From a bacterium (GTDB taxonomy: Bacteria > Planctomycetota > UBA1135 > UBA2386), in the NCBI GenBank assembly GCA_030432695.1, contig JAUILN010000017.1, positions 62,001-126,000 on the forward strand: a stretch of DNA of 64,000 nt, written 5' to 3'. Shown here piece after piece: positions 9,286-18,280 of this stretch. The notes beneath the pieces were generated by a model. The model saw only the letters and a list, made by a program, of their open reading frames with translations, was not told the DNA's origin and ran no database searches. Each line of letters starts with the position of its first letter. Positions within the stretch are counted from its first letter, which is position 1. Made by a program: the position numbers and the translations under genes.

Positions 9286-10952
9286 CGTTGCACCGCGAAG
9301 TCCGGCGACAGGGCGATCAGGTGCAGGGCCTCGCGCACGCGCTCGAAGGCGAGGTCGGGCGGGGGGAGATCGGGGTCGATGTCGAACGGCACCACGCGCA
9401 GGTGATCGAGGATCGCGCGGCGCGAGGTCTCGCTCAGCGTCCCGCCGACCAGCACCAGGTCGAGATGATCGACCAGCGCCTCGAGGTCGTCGGCGAGCGC
9501 CAGCTCGGTGCCGAGATCGAGCGGGAAGCCCGGCCCGTCGGGCCAGACCAGTCGGTAGCCGAAGTCGTTGGCGGTCCGCGGCAGGTTGGCCTGGGTGATG
9601 ATCTGCAGCTCGGGGGCGACCATCCCGCCCTGCGCCAGCTCGCGGGTCGAGTGGTCGGGCCGGAAGAAGTTGAACACCGACGGTGCCTGCAGCGGGTTCT
9701 GGCCGAAGGTGCTGCCGGGCGCGACCACGAAGTCGGCGCCGGGGATCCCGAAGGCCCGCAGGACCGCGACGCTCTTGAGCAGCGGCTCGCGCAGCTTGCC
9801 GAACCGGTCGGGGAACAGGTCGTAGCCCAGGTCGGCCTCGGGATCGATCAGGATCGCGGCGACCACCGCGCCGAGGTTGCCACGCTGGCCCGTGCCGTCG
9901 TCGGCGAACACCGTCGCGACCCGCGCGACGTAGTAGGGGCTCGGGTTGCTGGTGACCAACCGCTGGATCAGCTGGCGGCCGAGGAACGGTCCGACGTTGG
10001 GGTGTGCTGCGAGCGTGTCGAGGACCGTCGCGAGATCGTCGGAAGCGCTCTGGCCCGGACGAGTCGTCGCGCCTCCGACCAGCTGCTTGGGGCCGTGGTC
10101 GTGGTAGTGCTCGGTCGGTTCCATCCGACCCAGGCGGGGCGAGTGCGACAGCCAGGTCCGCAACTCGCCGTCGTCGGGCGCACCGCGGAAGTTCCAGCCG
10201 GTGAGCGCCAATGCGGTGCCGTTGATCACCGCCTGGTCGTAGGTTGGAATCGGCCGGCCCTCGGCGTCGAGCCGCGGCGTGCCGTCTGGGTGCAGTTCCT
10301 GCAGCCCGATCGAGAACAGCTGCATCACCTCGCGGGCGAAGTTCTCGTCGGGACGGTCGGTCGAGCCCGGCTCTGGCGCGCGGTTCCGCGCCATGCTCAG
10401 GTAGACGCCCATCGCCGGGTGCAGCGTGACGTCCTCCAACAGCGCGCGGTAGCTGCCGAACGCGCCGCGGACCAGCGTGTCGTAGTAGTCCGCGAGCACG
10501 TCGGGGTGGGCCTGCAGCGTGTCGTTGCGCTGCGAGACCACGAACACCTGGGACAGCGCGAACGCCACGCGTTGGCGCAGTTGGTCGGGGGCGAAGGCCG
10601 CGTGCTGCCACCAGAGCGCGGTGCGGTCCTCGTGGAAGAAGCGTTCGCCGTGGCGGGCGCGGAGCCTCGGCAGGAGCAGCGATGGTTCGATCCGCTGCTG
10701 CTCGAGGACCCAGGCGATGTAGTTGGAATCCTGCAGGGCGGCGATGTCGGCGCCGGTCGCGCCGAAGGTCGCGCGCGCGAGGAAGCGCGAGGCGTGGGCC
10801 GCCGAGGCGGGGCCGGGGACGCGCGGTTCGACCGTAGTCGAGCCCGAGCCGCCACAGCCCGGCGCGAGCAGGACGGCGAGCATGGCGAACACCGACCAGA
10901 GGGGGCGGTCGCTCGGTCTGGGGCGGACCGGATCGCAGCGTCGGGAGTGCAT
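9282..10952 (-). CDS. DUF1800 family exported protein
   Basis: This is a 556-residue DUF1800 family protein. A basic N-terminus and a hydrophobic stretch end in LLAPGCGG, which suggests a lipoprotein or Sec-exported protein. Recognisable family blocks are ASRFLARATFGAT near the mature N-terminus, LWWQHAAF, QRVAFALSQVFVVS, NFAREVMQLFSIGL and LTGWNF. It is the first gene of a two-gene operon with the DUF1501 protein, linked by a 4-base ATGA overlap that indicates translational coupling. I chose the ATG at 10952 because it begins the signal peptide; the open frame continues upstream into the helicase region without family similarity. Function unknown. In sequenced planctomycetes the pair recurs many times per genome, usually with secreted enzymes. 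Confidence 0.92.
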   Translation of the reverse strand: MHSRRCDPVRPRPSDRPLWSVFAMLAVLLAPGCGGSGSTTVEPRVPGPASAAHASRFLARATFGATGADIAALQDSNYIAWVLEQQRIEPSLLLPRLRARHGERFFHEDRTALWWQHAAFAPDQLRQRVAFALSQVFVVSQRNDTLQAHPDVLADYYDTLVRGAFGSYRALLEDVTLHPAMGVYLSMARNRAPEPGSTDRPDENFAREVMQLFSIGLQELHPDGTPRLDAEGRPIPTYDQAVINGTALALTGWNFRGAPDDGELRTWLSHSPRLGRMEPTEHYHDHGPKQLVGGATTRPGQSASDDLATVLDTLAAHPNVGPFLGRQLIQRLVTSNPSPYYVARVATVFADDGTGQRGNLGAVVAAILIDPEADLGYDLFPDRFGKLREPLLKSVAVLRAFGIPGADFVVAPGSTFGQNPLQAPSVFNFFRPDHSTRELAQGGMVAPELQIITQANLPRTANDFGYRLVWPDGPGFPLDLGTELALADDLEALVDHLDLVLVGGTLSETSRRAILDHLRVVPFDIDPDLPPPDLAFERVREALHLIALSPDFAVQR

Positions 10953-11073
10953 GGCGGGGACGGGAGGACTCCAGGTGCGCGACGGGCGCGAGGTGCACCT
11001 CCCTGGCCCGCGCGTCGACCGGGAGAGTGTGCCCCGACGCGCTGCAGACGTGTGGAAAGGGTTGTCGAATCTC

Positions 11074-11094
11074 GGTGGAAAACTCGGTTCCACC
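11074..11094 (-). terminator. Candidate terminator after the DEAD-box helicase
   Basis: GGTGGAA and TTCCACC form a perfect 7-base-pair stem with a 7-base loop. It lies about 80 bases past the helicase stop on the minus strand and upstream of the DUF1800 start, where a terminator would be expected. The flanking sequence has no long U-tract. Confidence 0.4.
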
Positions 11095-11176
11095 GCGCTG
11101 CGCGGTCCGGCGCAAATGTTGCTGCCGTGGAGGCTTGGGAGCTGCGGCGCGGGCCGCGCCGGTCGCTCGGGGGGAC

Positions 11177-12907
11177 TCAGTCGCGCGGTGGGTCCAGCCG
11201 CTCGATCCGCTGCTTGCGGTCGCGCTCGTCGGGCTGGCGGGCAGCCTGTTCGAAGGCCTCGGCGACCTCGTTCGAGACATCGAAGGTCGACTCGTTGGGG
11301 GCGATCTCGATCGAGCCGATCATCCGGCCGCCCACCTCGCCCCGCCGGCACACCGCTGCCAGGATGCGACGCGGATTGGCGCCCTGTCGGAAGCCCCAGG
11401 TGATCCGGAAGCGGGTGAACCCGGGCTCGGCGCCGCGGTCCCGCTGGCCCCGCGGCTCCCGACGCGGGCCCGGCGCGCGGCCGCCGTCGTCGCGGGAGCC
11501 GCGGTCGTCGCGCGGCGACCTGCGGCCGCTGCCGCGTGGATCCAGGGACTCGACCTCGAAGGGTGGTCGACCACCCTGCGCCACCCGCCGCGCCGCGAGC
11601 AGCGCCGCGACCACGTCGACCGGGTCCTGCGCGGCCACCAGCACCTGGGCGAACTCCAGGTCTTCCGGCGCGAGGCCCTCGGTCACGTGGTGGGCGATGG
11701 CCCGCTCGGCTTGTTTGCGCAGGCGGCCCTCCACCGCCCGCTCGACCTGGTCGACGTCCGGTACCTTCTGCCAGGCGACGTCCACGTGGGCCTGGTCGAG
11801 GATCCGCGCCGCCCGGCGTTGGTTGTTCGGCGTCGCGAGCAGCACGCTGCGGCCACGTTTGCCGGCGCGGCCGGTCCGCCCGCTGCGGTGCGTGTAGACC
11901 TCCGCGTCGAACGGCAGGTCGGCGTGGATCACCGTGCTGACGTCGGGCACGTCGAGACCGCGCGCCGCCACGTCGGTGGCGATCAGCACCCGTGCGGTGC
12001 CGGCGCGGAACGCTTCGAGGGTGCGGGTCCGCTGGGCCTGCGCCAGCTCGCCGCTGAGCGGCAGGGCCGGGAAGCCATCCGCCGACAGCTGCTCGGCCAG
12101 GGTCGCGGTCGCCGCGCGGGTCGCGACGAACACCAGCACGCGGCGTCGCGGGCCCTCCATCAACAGGGTGTTGACCATCGCCGCATACCGGTCGTGGCCG
12201 CGGACCAGATGGGCGACGTGCTCGATGTCGGCGTTGGCGAGGCCGGCCGCGGTGCCTTCGACGTGCAGGACGTCGTCCTGGAAGTCGGCGGCGAGGTGCA
12301 GCACCGCGTCGGAGAAGGTCGCCGAGACCAGGTGGGTCCGCCGGCCCTGCCGCGGCATCGCGCCGAGCAGATTCTCTAGGTCCTCCCGGAAGCCCATGTC
12401 GAGCATCTGGTCGGCCTCGTCGAGGACGAGCTCGCGGACGTGGCCGAGGACCAGCGCGCCGGTTCGCAGGTGGTCGACCAGTCGACCGGGTGTGCCGACC
12501 AGGACGCGCGGCCGCCGGGTGAGGCGACGTCGCTCGGGGACCACCGGCACGCCGCCCGTGACCACGTCGGTCCACACGGTCTCGACTCGGTCGTAGAGCC
12601 AGTCGAGCTCGTTGCGGACCTGCGCGGCGAGTTCCCGAGTCGGCACGATGACCAGGGCTTCGGGACCGGTCCGATCCGCTGGGTCCTCGGCCAGCAGGCT
12701 CGGGGCGATCGCGAGCCCCAACGCGACGGTCTTGCCGGAGCCGGTCTGCGACGAGATGCGGAGGTCGCGGGAGACCTCGCAGGCATCGAGCGCGGCCTGC
12801 TGCACCGCGGTGAGGGACGTGAAGCCCCGCGCCTCGAGCGCTGCGCGCAGCGGGGCCGGGACGCGCGCGAAGGGCGAGGAGTCTTCGGTCATGGAAACGC
12901 CAGTCAT
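11177..12907 (-). CDS. DEAD-box RNA helicase with DbpA-like RNA-binding domain
   Basis: This 576-residue ATP-dependent RNA helicase has all core motifs: Q-motif region FTSLTAVQQAAL, Walker A SSQTGSGKT, LDEADQ (motif II), VSATFS (motif III) and HRSGRTGRAGKRG (motif VI). After a basic, Arg/Gly/Asp-rich linker the C-terminus has a DbpA-type RNA-binding domain (FTRFRITWGFRQGANPRRIL then IGSIEI). This architecture is that of DbpA/CsdA-like helicases acting in ribosome assembly or cold-adapted RNA remodelling. Two starts fit: ATG 12907 (MTGVSM) or ATG 12892 (MTEDSS); neither has a strong ribosome-binding site. It is divergent from oxyR with a short shared upstream region. Confidence 0.93.
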   Translation of the reverse strand: MTGVSMTEDSSPFARVPAPLRAALEARGFTSLTAVQQAALDACEVSRDLRISSQTGSGKTVALGLAIAPSLLAEDPADRTGPEALVIVPTRELAAQVRNELDWLYDRVETVWTDVVTGGVPVVPERRRLTRRPRVLVGTPGRLVDHLRTGALVLGHVRELVLDEADQMLDMGFREDLENLLGAMPRQGRRTHLVSATFSDAVLHLAADFQDDVLHVEGTAAGLANADIEHVAHLVRGHDRYAAMVNTLLMEGPRRRVLVFVATRAATATLAEQLSADGFPALPLSGELAQAQRTRTLEAFRAGTARVLIATDVAARGLDVPDVSTVIHADLPFDAEVYTHRSGRTGRAGKRGRSVLLATPNNQRRAARILDQAHVDVAWQKVPDVDQVERAVEGRLRKQAERAIAHHVTEGLAPEDLEFAQVLVAAQDPVDVVAALLAARRVAQGGRPPFEVESLDPRGSGRRSPRDDRGSRDDGGRAPGPRREPRGQRDRGAEPGFTRFRITWGFRQGANPRRILAAVCRRGEVGGRMIGSIEIAPNESTFDVSNEVAEAFEQAARQPDERDRKQRIERLDPPRD

Positions 12908-13079
12908 GGGCGGCGGCCGAGAGAGGCCGCGAGAGCCCGGTTGGCGGCGCCGATCGGCCGCGAATTCGGGCCGAGGAGGGTACGAAGCAGGCGTCGGGTG
13001 CGCAAGCCCGCCGGGGATGTGGACCGGGTCACCGATGGGTTCTTTCCCGTCGCTGACCCGATCGGATACTACGCGTGGC

Positions 13080-13973
13080 GTGCGCCCGACGATCCAGCAG
13101 CTCGAGTCGTTCCTCGCCGTGGCCCGGACCCTCAGTTTCCGCCGAGCCGCCGAGGAGTCGTTCACCGCGCAGTCCGCGCTCAGTGCCCAGGTGAAGCGGC
13201 TCGAGGAACTGCTCGGCGTGCGCCTGTTCGAGCGTGACCGGCGGCGGACCCGGCTCACCGAGGACGGCGAGCGGGCCCGTGGGATGGCGCTGCAGGTCCT
13301 GGAGGATCTCGATCGGCTGGTCGATGCGATGCGTGCCGACCGGGATCCCCTGGCGGGAACGCTGCGGCTGGGCGTGATCCCGACGATCGCGCCGTTCCTG
13401 GTGCCGCGGCTCGCGGCGGTGCTGCGGGAGCGTCACCCGGGCGCCGAACTGCTGGTCCAGGAGGATCCGACCACGCGCCTCGCCGCCCGCCTGCTCTCCG
13501 GCGACCTCGACGCGGTGGTTCTCGACATCGACGTCGAGCTGCCGAACCTGCGCTCCGAGGTGGTCTACGAGGAGTCGTTGGTGCTCGCATGCCCGCCGGA
13601 CCATCCACTCGCCGAGCGCGAGTCGGTGACCCTCGACGACGTCGCCGAGCACGAGCTGCTGCTGCTCGAACAGGAGCACTGTCTCTCCGACCGGATCCGT
13701 TCCTTCTGCCAGGGGCCGCGCGGTCAGGCGTTCGGTGACTTTCGTGCCACCAGCCTGCTGACCCTGGTGCACATGGTGGCGGCGGGAGTCGGCGCCACAC
13801 TGCTGCCTGAGTTCGCGGCCCGTGACTTCACGCACCTTCCCGGCCTCAGTCTGGTGCCGTTCGCCGATCCGGCGCCGGCGCGGCGGGTCGGGTTGGCCTG
13901 GCGACCCAGCGATGCGCGGGAGCGGGCGTTCGAGACCCTGGCGGCGCTCATCGACGTCGCGGCGGACGAGTGA
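13080..13973 (+). CDS. oxyR: OxyR, peroxide-sensing LysR-type regulator
   Basis: This LysR-family regulator has an N-terminal winged helix-turn-helix (QQLESFLAVARTLSFRRAAEE, with SALSAQVKRLEELLG) and a C-terminal effector domain. Cys201 and Cys210 lie in EHCLSDRIRSFC. This matches the peroxide-reactive pair of E. coli OxyR (C199 and C208), with the same eight-residue spacing and the same HCL-x-D context, so I call it OxyR rather than a generic LysR protein. The GTG at 13080 starts VRPTIQQLESF, the usual LysR beginning; an upstream in-frame ATG at 13035 would add 15 residues. OxyR normally activates catalase, peroxiredoxin and related genes on disulfide formation. None of those lies next to it here; the divergent neighbour is an RNA helicase. 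Confidence 0.9.
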   Translation: MRPTIQQLESFLAVARTLSFRRAAEESFTAQSALSAQVKRLEELLGVRLFERDRRRTRLTEDGERARGMALQVLEDLDRLVDAMRADRDPLAGTLRLGVIPTIAPFLVPRLAAVLRERHPGAELLVQEDPTTRLAARLLSGDLDAVVLDIDVELPNLRSEVVYEESLVLACPPDHPLAERESVTLDDVAEHELLLLEQEHCLSDRIRSFCQGPRGQAFGDFRATSLLTLVHMVAAGVGATLLPEFAARDFTHLPGLSLVPFADPAPARRVGLAWRPSDARERAFETLAALIDVAADE

Positions 13974-14066
13974 ACCGTAGCGGGAACGCTTGCGCGGCGG
14001 GTTCGGGCTCATGACCATGAGGCGCATCCGACTTCGCCCGTTGGGCCCGATCGGAGCAGCACGCAC

Positions 14067-14666
14067 ATGAAGGGAGCCAAGACCGTCGACGAGTACCTCG
14101 AGCGACACGTCGCTTGGCGGCCGCTGCTCGACAAGTTGCGCAAGGAACTCCTCGCGGCGGGCTTCGAAGAGACCGTCAAGTGGGGGGCGCCGAGCTACAC
14201 GATCGACGGCAAGAACGTCGTCGGCCTCGGGGCCTTCAAGGAGCACGTCGCACTCTGGTTCCATCAGGGCGTCTTCCTCGGTGATCCCGACGGCGTGTTG
14301 ATCGTCGGCAACGAGGAGCGCGGCACCAAGGCGATGCGTCAGTGGCGCTTCACCGACGCGAAGCAGGTCAAGGTGACTCGGCTCCGCGTCTACCTGAAGG
14401 AGGCGATCGCCAACCAGCGTGCCGGCAAGGTGCTCGCCGCGGACCGCAGCAAGCCGGTCGACATGCCGCCCGAGCTGGTGGCGGCACTCGCGAAGCGGCC
14501 GAGGGTGCGCAAGGCGTTCGAGTCGCTCACCAAGGGCAAGCAGCGCGAGTACGCCGAGCACATCGCCGAGGCCAGGCGCGAGGCGACCAAGGCATCGCGG
14601 CTGGAGAAGATCCTGCCGATGATCGAGGCCGGGGCCGGCCTGCACGACAAGTATCGAAACTGCTGA
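14067..14666 (+). CDS. YdeI/OmpD-associated family protein (DUF1801-like)
   Basis: This 199-residue cytoplasmic protein has the two-part layout of the YdeI family: an N-terminal DUF1801-like fold (EETVKWGAPSYTIDGKNVVG, then FKEHVALWFHQGVF) and a C-terminal helical segment with MPPELVAALAKRP and the family signature FESLTKGKQREYAEHIAEAR. Members bind small molecules or iron-related partners in some bacteria, but the role is unsettled. The ATG at 14067 is preceded by GGAGCAGCACGCAC. It ends just before the 29-base tandem repeat and the long hairpin element that separate it from the convergent RhlE-like helicase. Confidence 0.9.
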   Translation: MKGAKTVDEYLERHVAWRPLLDKLRKELLAAGFEETVKWGAPSYTIDGKNVVGLGAFKEHVALWFHQGVFLGDPDGVLIVGNEERGTKAMRQWRFTDAKQVKVTRLRVYLKEAIANQRAGKVLAADRSKPVDMPPELVAALAKRPRVRKAFESLTKGKQREYAEHIAEARREATKASRLEKILPMIEAGAGLHDKYRNC

Positions 14667-14692
14667 CGGCGGGGTGCCGGGGCGCGCCCGAC

Positions 14693-14807
14693 GTGCCCGC
14701 GTAGCGGGCCGCAGGGACTCTGTGCCCGCGTAGCGGGCCGCAGGGACTCTGTGCCCGCGTAGCGGGCCGCAGGGACTCTGTGCCCGCGTAGCGGGCCGCA
14801 GGGACTC
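14693..14807. repeat. 29-base direct tandem repeat, four copies
   Basis: Four head-to-tail copies start at 14693, 14722, 14751 and 14780, the last one base short. The first three copies are identical as read. Each unit contains CCCGC-GTA-GCGGG, an inverted repeat that could form a small hairpin. The array sits between the convergent YdeI-family and RhlE-like genes and runs directly into the long hairpin element. There are no spacers, so it is not a CRISPR array. Confidence 0.95.
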
Positions 14808-14887
14808 GGCCGCGCTGACGATCATCCTGGCACCTACCACCCCCGAGAATCAGCGCTGGGCGCGTAGATTCTCTGGAGTGTTCGATC
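14804..14887. repeat. 84-base intergenic hairpin element, copy 1
   Basis: This element aligns without gaps to 24464-24547. Shared blocks include ACTCGGCCGCGCTGAC at the left, CTACCAC, GAGAATCAGCGCT and GGCGCG-AGATTCT-GGAGTG. The core AGAATC-A-GCGC, loop TGG, GCGC-GTA-GATTCT forms a stem-loop, with outer pairing weaker than in copy 2. The right end overlaps the stop codon of the minus-strand RhlE-like gene. It could act as a terminator or RNA-stabilising 3' structure for that gene and for the convergent YdeI-family gene. Confidence 0.85.
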
Positions 14888-16175
14888 ATTGCCCGGCGCC
14901 GTTGCCCGAGCGACCGCGCGGCCGGCGGCCGCCACGCCGCGAGCGCGACTTCTTCTTGCGGCTCGTGCCGCCGTCGCCGCTCGCCGCGCGTTGCTGCGGC
15001 GGCTTGGGCTTCTGGCGCTGGAACGGCACCGTGGAGCGGAACGGGTGGTCCTCGACGATCGGGACCTCGAGCTGGATCGCCTTCTCGATGTCGCGCAGGT
15101 ACTCGCGCTCCTCGGTATCGCAGAAGGAGATGGCGTGGCCGGCGCGTCCGGCCCGCGCGGTCCGGCCGATGCGGTGCACGTAGTTCTCGGGCACGTTCGG
15201 TAGGTCGAAGTTGATCACGTGCGTCACGTCGCGGACGTCGATGCCGCGTGCCGCGATGTCGGTGGCGACCAGGATCCGCGACTTGCCGGCCCGGAACGAC
15301 TCCAGCGCGCGCTCGCGGGCGCCCTGCGACTTGTTGCCGTGGATCGCCTCGGCGTGTTCCCCGGCGCGGCGCAGGTGCTTCACCACCCGGTCGGCGCCGT
15401 GCTTGGTCCGTGTGAAGACCAACGTCCGGACGATCGACCGGTCCTTCAGGACCTCGACCAGCAGGTCGCGCTTGTCGGCCTTCTCGACCAGCAGCACGCT
15501 CTGTTCGATGCGCTCGACGGTGGTGGCGGGTGGAGTGACCTCGACGCGCAGCGGATCGCGCAGCAGCGAGTTCGCCAGCTCCACGATGTCCTGCGGCATG
15601 GTGGCCGAGAACAGCAGCGACTGTCGGTCCTCGGGAAGCCTGGCGATCACCTTGCGGACGTCGCGGATGAACCCCATGTCGAGCATCCGGTCGGCCTCGT
15701 CGAGGACGAACACCTCGACCGCCGACAGGTCGACGTGGCGCTGGTCGATCAGGTCGAGCAGGCGGCCGGGGGTGGCGACCAGGATGTCGATGCCCTTGCG
15801 TAGCGTCTTCACCTGCGGGGTCTGTCCGACGCCGCCGAAGATCACCGTGTGGGTGATCTTGGTGTGGCGGCCGTACGCGGCGAGGCTGTCGCCGATCTGC
15901 GCCGCCAGTTCGCGGGTCGGGGTGAGGATCAGCGCCGAGGGCTGGCCCGGAGTCGTCGGGTGCGGATCGCCGGCCAACAGGTCCAGGATCGGCAGCGAGA
16001 ACGCCGCGGTCTTGCCGGTGCCGGTCTGGGCGATACCGAGCAGATCACGGCCCTCGAGGAGCGGCGGGATCGCGCGGGCCTGGATCGGAGTGGGAGTCTC
16101 GTAGCCCTGCTCGCGGAGTGCGCGGGCCAGGGGTTCGAGCAGCTGCAGCTGCTCGAAGGAAGTCGTAGTGGTCAT
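14886..16175 (-). CDS. rhlE: RhlE-like DEAD-box RNA helicase
   Basis: This 429-residue ATP-dependent RNA helicase has Q-motif TPTPIQARAIPPLLEGRD, Walker A AQTGTGKT, LDEADRMLDMGF, SATMP and HRIGRTARAGRAG. The C-terminus after about residue 385 is a short basic tail rich in Lys, Arg, Gly and Ser (SRKKKSRSRRGGRR), typical of RhlE-type proteins that bind RNA non-specifically; there is no DbpA-type domain. The ATG at 16175 begins MTTTTSFEQLQLLEPL, the normal RhlE start; no clear Shine-Dalgarno sequence precedes it. RhlE proteins act in ribosome maturation and RNA decay. The gene ends inside the long hairpin element described at 14804-14887. Confidence 0.9.
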   Translation of the reverse strand: MTTTTSFEQLQLLEPLARALREQGYETPTPIQARAIPPLLEGRDLLGIAQTGTGKTAAFSLPILDLLAGDPHPTTPGQPSALILTPTRELAAQIGDSLAAYGRHTKITHTVIFGGVGQTPQVKTLRKGIDILVATPGRLLDLIDQRHVDLSAVEVFVLDEADRMLDMGFIRDVRKVIARLPEDRQSLLFSATMPQDIVELANSLLRDPLRVEVTPPATTVERIEQSVLLVEKADKRDLLVEVLKDRSIVRTLVFTRTKHGADRVVKHLRRAGEHAEAIHGNKSQGARERALESFRAGKSRILVATDIAARGIDVRDVTHVINFDLPNVPENYVHRIGRTARAGRAGHAISFCDTEEREYLRDIEKAIQLEVPIVEDHPFRSTVPFQRQKPKPPQQRAASGDGGTSRKKKSRSRRGGRRPRGRSGNGAGQ

Positions 16176-16362
16176 CTTGGGGATCGGCGACGATCGCTTC
16201 GGGCAGCGTCGCCGTGAGCCGCACTCCCCGAGAGTCTCCGGGGGGAGGCGGCACACCGCGTGGGGGCCGGGAATTCCGGCCGTGCCGGGAGGCGGGCCTC
16301 TTGGAATGGTCCCGTCCCCGCCGACTCCTCGGACTCCTACGTCGGAGTCGGAAAGGGTCGAT

Positions 16363-17262
16363 TCACGCGGTGCTGCCCGTGGGGGCCGTGGCATCCGTCG
16401 CGGCGATCAGGCCGGCGGCCTCGCGGCGCGCGGCTTCGATCCGCTCGCGTGGCACGCGGCGCAACCCCTTGGCGAGGCCGACGCGGGCCGCGGTCCAGAC
16501 CCACCACTTGGTCGGGTCGAAATGGTACCAGCGGATGCCGTTGCGGTAGTCGATCTGGAAGCGGTGATGGAAGTTGTGGTAGCCCTCACCGAAGGTCATC
16601 AGCGCGACCCACAGACTGTCGCGGGCCGAGCCGCGCTTGCTGTAGGGCTGTCGACCGATCAGGTGGGCGAACGAGTTGACCGAGAAGGTCGCGTGCCACT
16701 GGATCACAAGCCGCAGGAAGCCGGCGACCAGCATCGCGCCGATCGGATCACCCCAGGCGGTGCCGATCGCCGCCGGGATGCCGGCGCCGAACAGCAGGGC
16801 GAGCGCTACGTAGTGGCGATCCTGGAAGCGGACCAACGGATCCTTCTCCAGATCGCGGACCAGCGAGCGGACGCCCTTGCGGTCCGACTTCGCGACGACC
16901 CAGCCGATGTGTGCCCACCAGAAGCCCCGTTGGATGTTGTAGGGGTCCAGGTCGTCGTCGGTGTGGGCGTGGTGGAGCCGGTGGTCGGCGGCCCATTCGA
17001 GTGCCGAGTTCTGCACGCTGGCCGCGCCGAACGCCAGGTAGAAGGCGCGCAGCGGCCACGCGGCGGTGTAGGAGTTGTGCGAGAAAAGTCGGTGGTAGCC
17101 ACCGGTGATCGAGATTCCGGAGAACACGCCCCAGACCAGGGCGAAGCCGACCGTCCACCACGAGAACTGGATGGTCGCCATGTAGACGATGGCGAAGATC
17201 GCAGCGAGGTGGGCGGCACCTACGAACAGGAGGTTCTTCAGGGCGATCGGAGTGCTGGTCAC
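16363..17262 (-). CDS. Acyl-CoA delta-9-type fatty acid desaturase
   Basis: This 299-residue integral membrane di-iron desaturase has the three histidine boxes HRLFSH (57-62), HRLHHAH (94-100) and HNFHH (229-233). Hydrophobic segments at about 12-50, 70-85 and 140-175 make up the usual membrane domain. It would introduce a cis double bond into acyl chains of about C16-C18 for membrane fluidity, with electrons from an unlinked ferredoxin or cytochrome b5-like donor. The start is GTG at 17262; an ATG a few bases upstream is out of frame and stops at once. The gene stands alone, divergent from a small membrane protein gene. Confidence 0.93.
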   Translation of the reverse strand: MTSTPIALKNLLFVGAAHLAAIFAIVYMATIQFSWWTVGFALVWGVFSGISITGGYHRLFSHNSYTAAWPLRAFYLAFGAASVQNSALEWAADHRLHHAHTDDDLDPYNIQRGFWWAHIGWVVAKSDRKGVRSLVRDLEKDPLVRFQDRHYVALALLFGAGIPAAIGTAWGDPIGAMLVAGFLRLVIQWHATFSVNSFAHLIGRQPYSKRGSARDSLWVALMTFGEGYHNFHHRFQIDYRNGIRWYHFDPTKWWVWTAARVGLAKGLRRVPRERIEAARREAAGLIAATDATAPTGSTA

Positions 17263-17713
17263 GGTCTTCTACTCATCGGCGGTTCCAGTTGCCGCGGCGG
17301 ATACCCAGGGTGGTATTCCGCGGCCGGACGATCCGACGCCTCCCCCGCTCGGTCCGAGAGGGGTGGGTGAGCTGTCGCGATGGAGGGTGTCTCGCGAGGA
17401 TCTGCGCGTCGCACGCCCGGGAGTCGGGTCCGGGCGCGATCTCATCGCACTGGAACTGCGGCGTCTGGGACCGCGGGAGCGGTCGGTAGGAGGCGGCGCA
17501 GTACGAGGGGGAGCTGCGTCGCCGAGGGGTCGGGCCGCCAGCGAGGACGGCGGGAAGCAACGTTACGAGTCGTCCTTGTAAGCTGTCCGGAATGGTGCGG
17601 CGAGGGAATCCCGCCGCCCCCGCCGAATTCCGAGCCGGGTTTGTCCGGTCGTCACGGGCTGGGGACATCCCCGGGTCGTCGAAGGGGGGTGGGGGACGGA
17701 TATCCTCGAAGGC
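17263..17713. other. Intergenic region without a supported gene
   Basis: This 451-base stretch separates the divergent desaturase and small membrane protein genes. Open frames exist on both strands but are composed mainly of Arg, Pro, Gly and Ser, have no family resemblance and overlap each other, as expected from GC-rich non-coding DNA. It should hold both promoters; I cannot name a promoter with confidence. Confidence 0.6.
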
Positions 17714-18250
17714 ATGGCACAACCGCGCGTGCGGCCGACCTTCGACCATCCGCTCTGCGAGGGTCTCGAGCGCTTCCAGGGCGACCTGGTGCGAGCCCTC
17801 CAGGCTCCCGGCGGCCGGGTCCGTGGCCAGTTGTTCGGGCACGGCGCGATCCTGCGCATCCGCCACGAGGAGCGGCGGGTCTGGAGTCCGGCTCTGCATC
17901 TCCACGTCGAGACCGATCCGACCACCGGTCGCGAGGCGGTGCACGGTCGCTTCTCACCGAGTTCGCCGGTGTGGACCGCCTTCGTGGCGATCTACCTGGC
18001 GCTGGCCTGCGTGTTCCTGGCGTCGATCAGCTATGGGTGGGCGCAGCTGACCCTGGAGACGACCCCGTGGGCGCTGTGGGGTGCGCCGGTCGCGCTGGGT
18101 CTCGCGGCGTTCACCTACGGCGCCGCGTTCGTCGGTCAGGGGCTCGGCGCCGAGGACATGTACGAGATGCGAGCCTTCGTCGAGCACGTGGCCCGCGGAG
18201 AGGATCCCGTCGCGCCGTGCGCGCGTCCCGCCGCAGGCTTGGGTGCATGA
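17714..18250 (+). CDS. Small two-helix membrane protein, unknown
   Basis: This 178-residue protein of unknown function has a cytoplasmic N-terminal part of about 85 residues and two predicted membrane helices at about 88-108 and 119-141, followed by a short tail. The first part is rich in charged residues and contains FGHGAILRIRHEERRVW and LHLHVETDP, which could be a small beta domain. I do not recognise a family. The ATG at 17714 follows GTCGAAGG. The gene appears to be monocistronic and converges loosely with the next minus-strand gene. Confidence 0.7.
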   Translation: MAQPRVRPTFDHPLCEGLERFQGDLVRALQAPGGRVRGQLFGHGAILRIRHEERRVWSPALHLHVETDPTTGREAVHGRFSPSSPVWTAFVAIYLALACVFLASISYGWAQLTLETTPWALWGAPVALGLAAFTYGAAFVGQGLGAEDMYEMRAFVEHVARGEDPVAPCARPAAGLGA

Positions 18251-18280
18251 GCGACCGATCCGGTGCCACGCTCGCGGCGA

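Noticed and set aside
8886..11897. A 1003-codon plus-strand frame
   Set aside because: It is antisense to the DUF1501, DUF1800 and helicase genes and has no recognisable domain.
10953..12575. N-terminal extension of the DUF1800 frame through the helicase
   Set aside because: The extension lies over the helicase in another frame, is Arg/Pro-rich, and would place the signal peptide internally.
14693..14807. CRISPR array
   Set aside because: The 29-base units are directly adjacent with no spacers, and there are no cas genes.
17263..17713. Possible small genes in the desaturase upstream region
   Set aside because: Candidate frames overlap each other on both strands and are dominated by Arg, Gly and Ser, with no start signals or family similarity.
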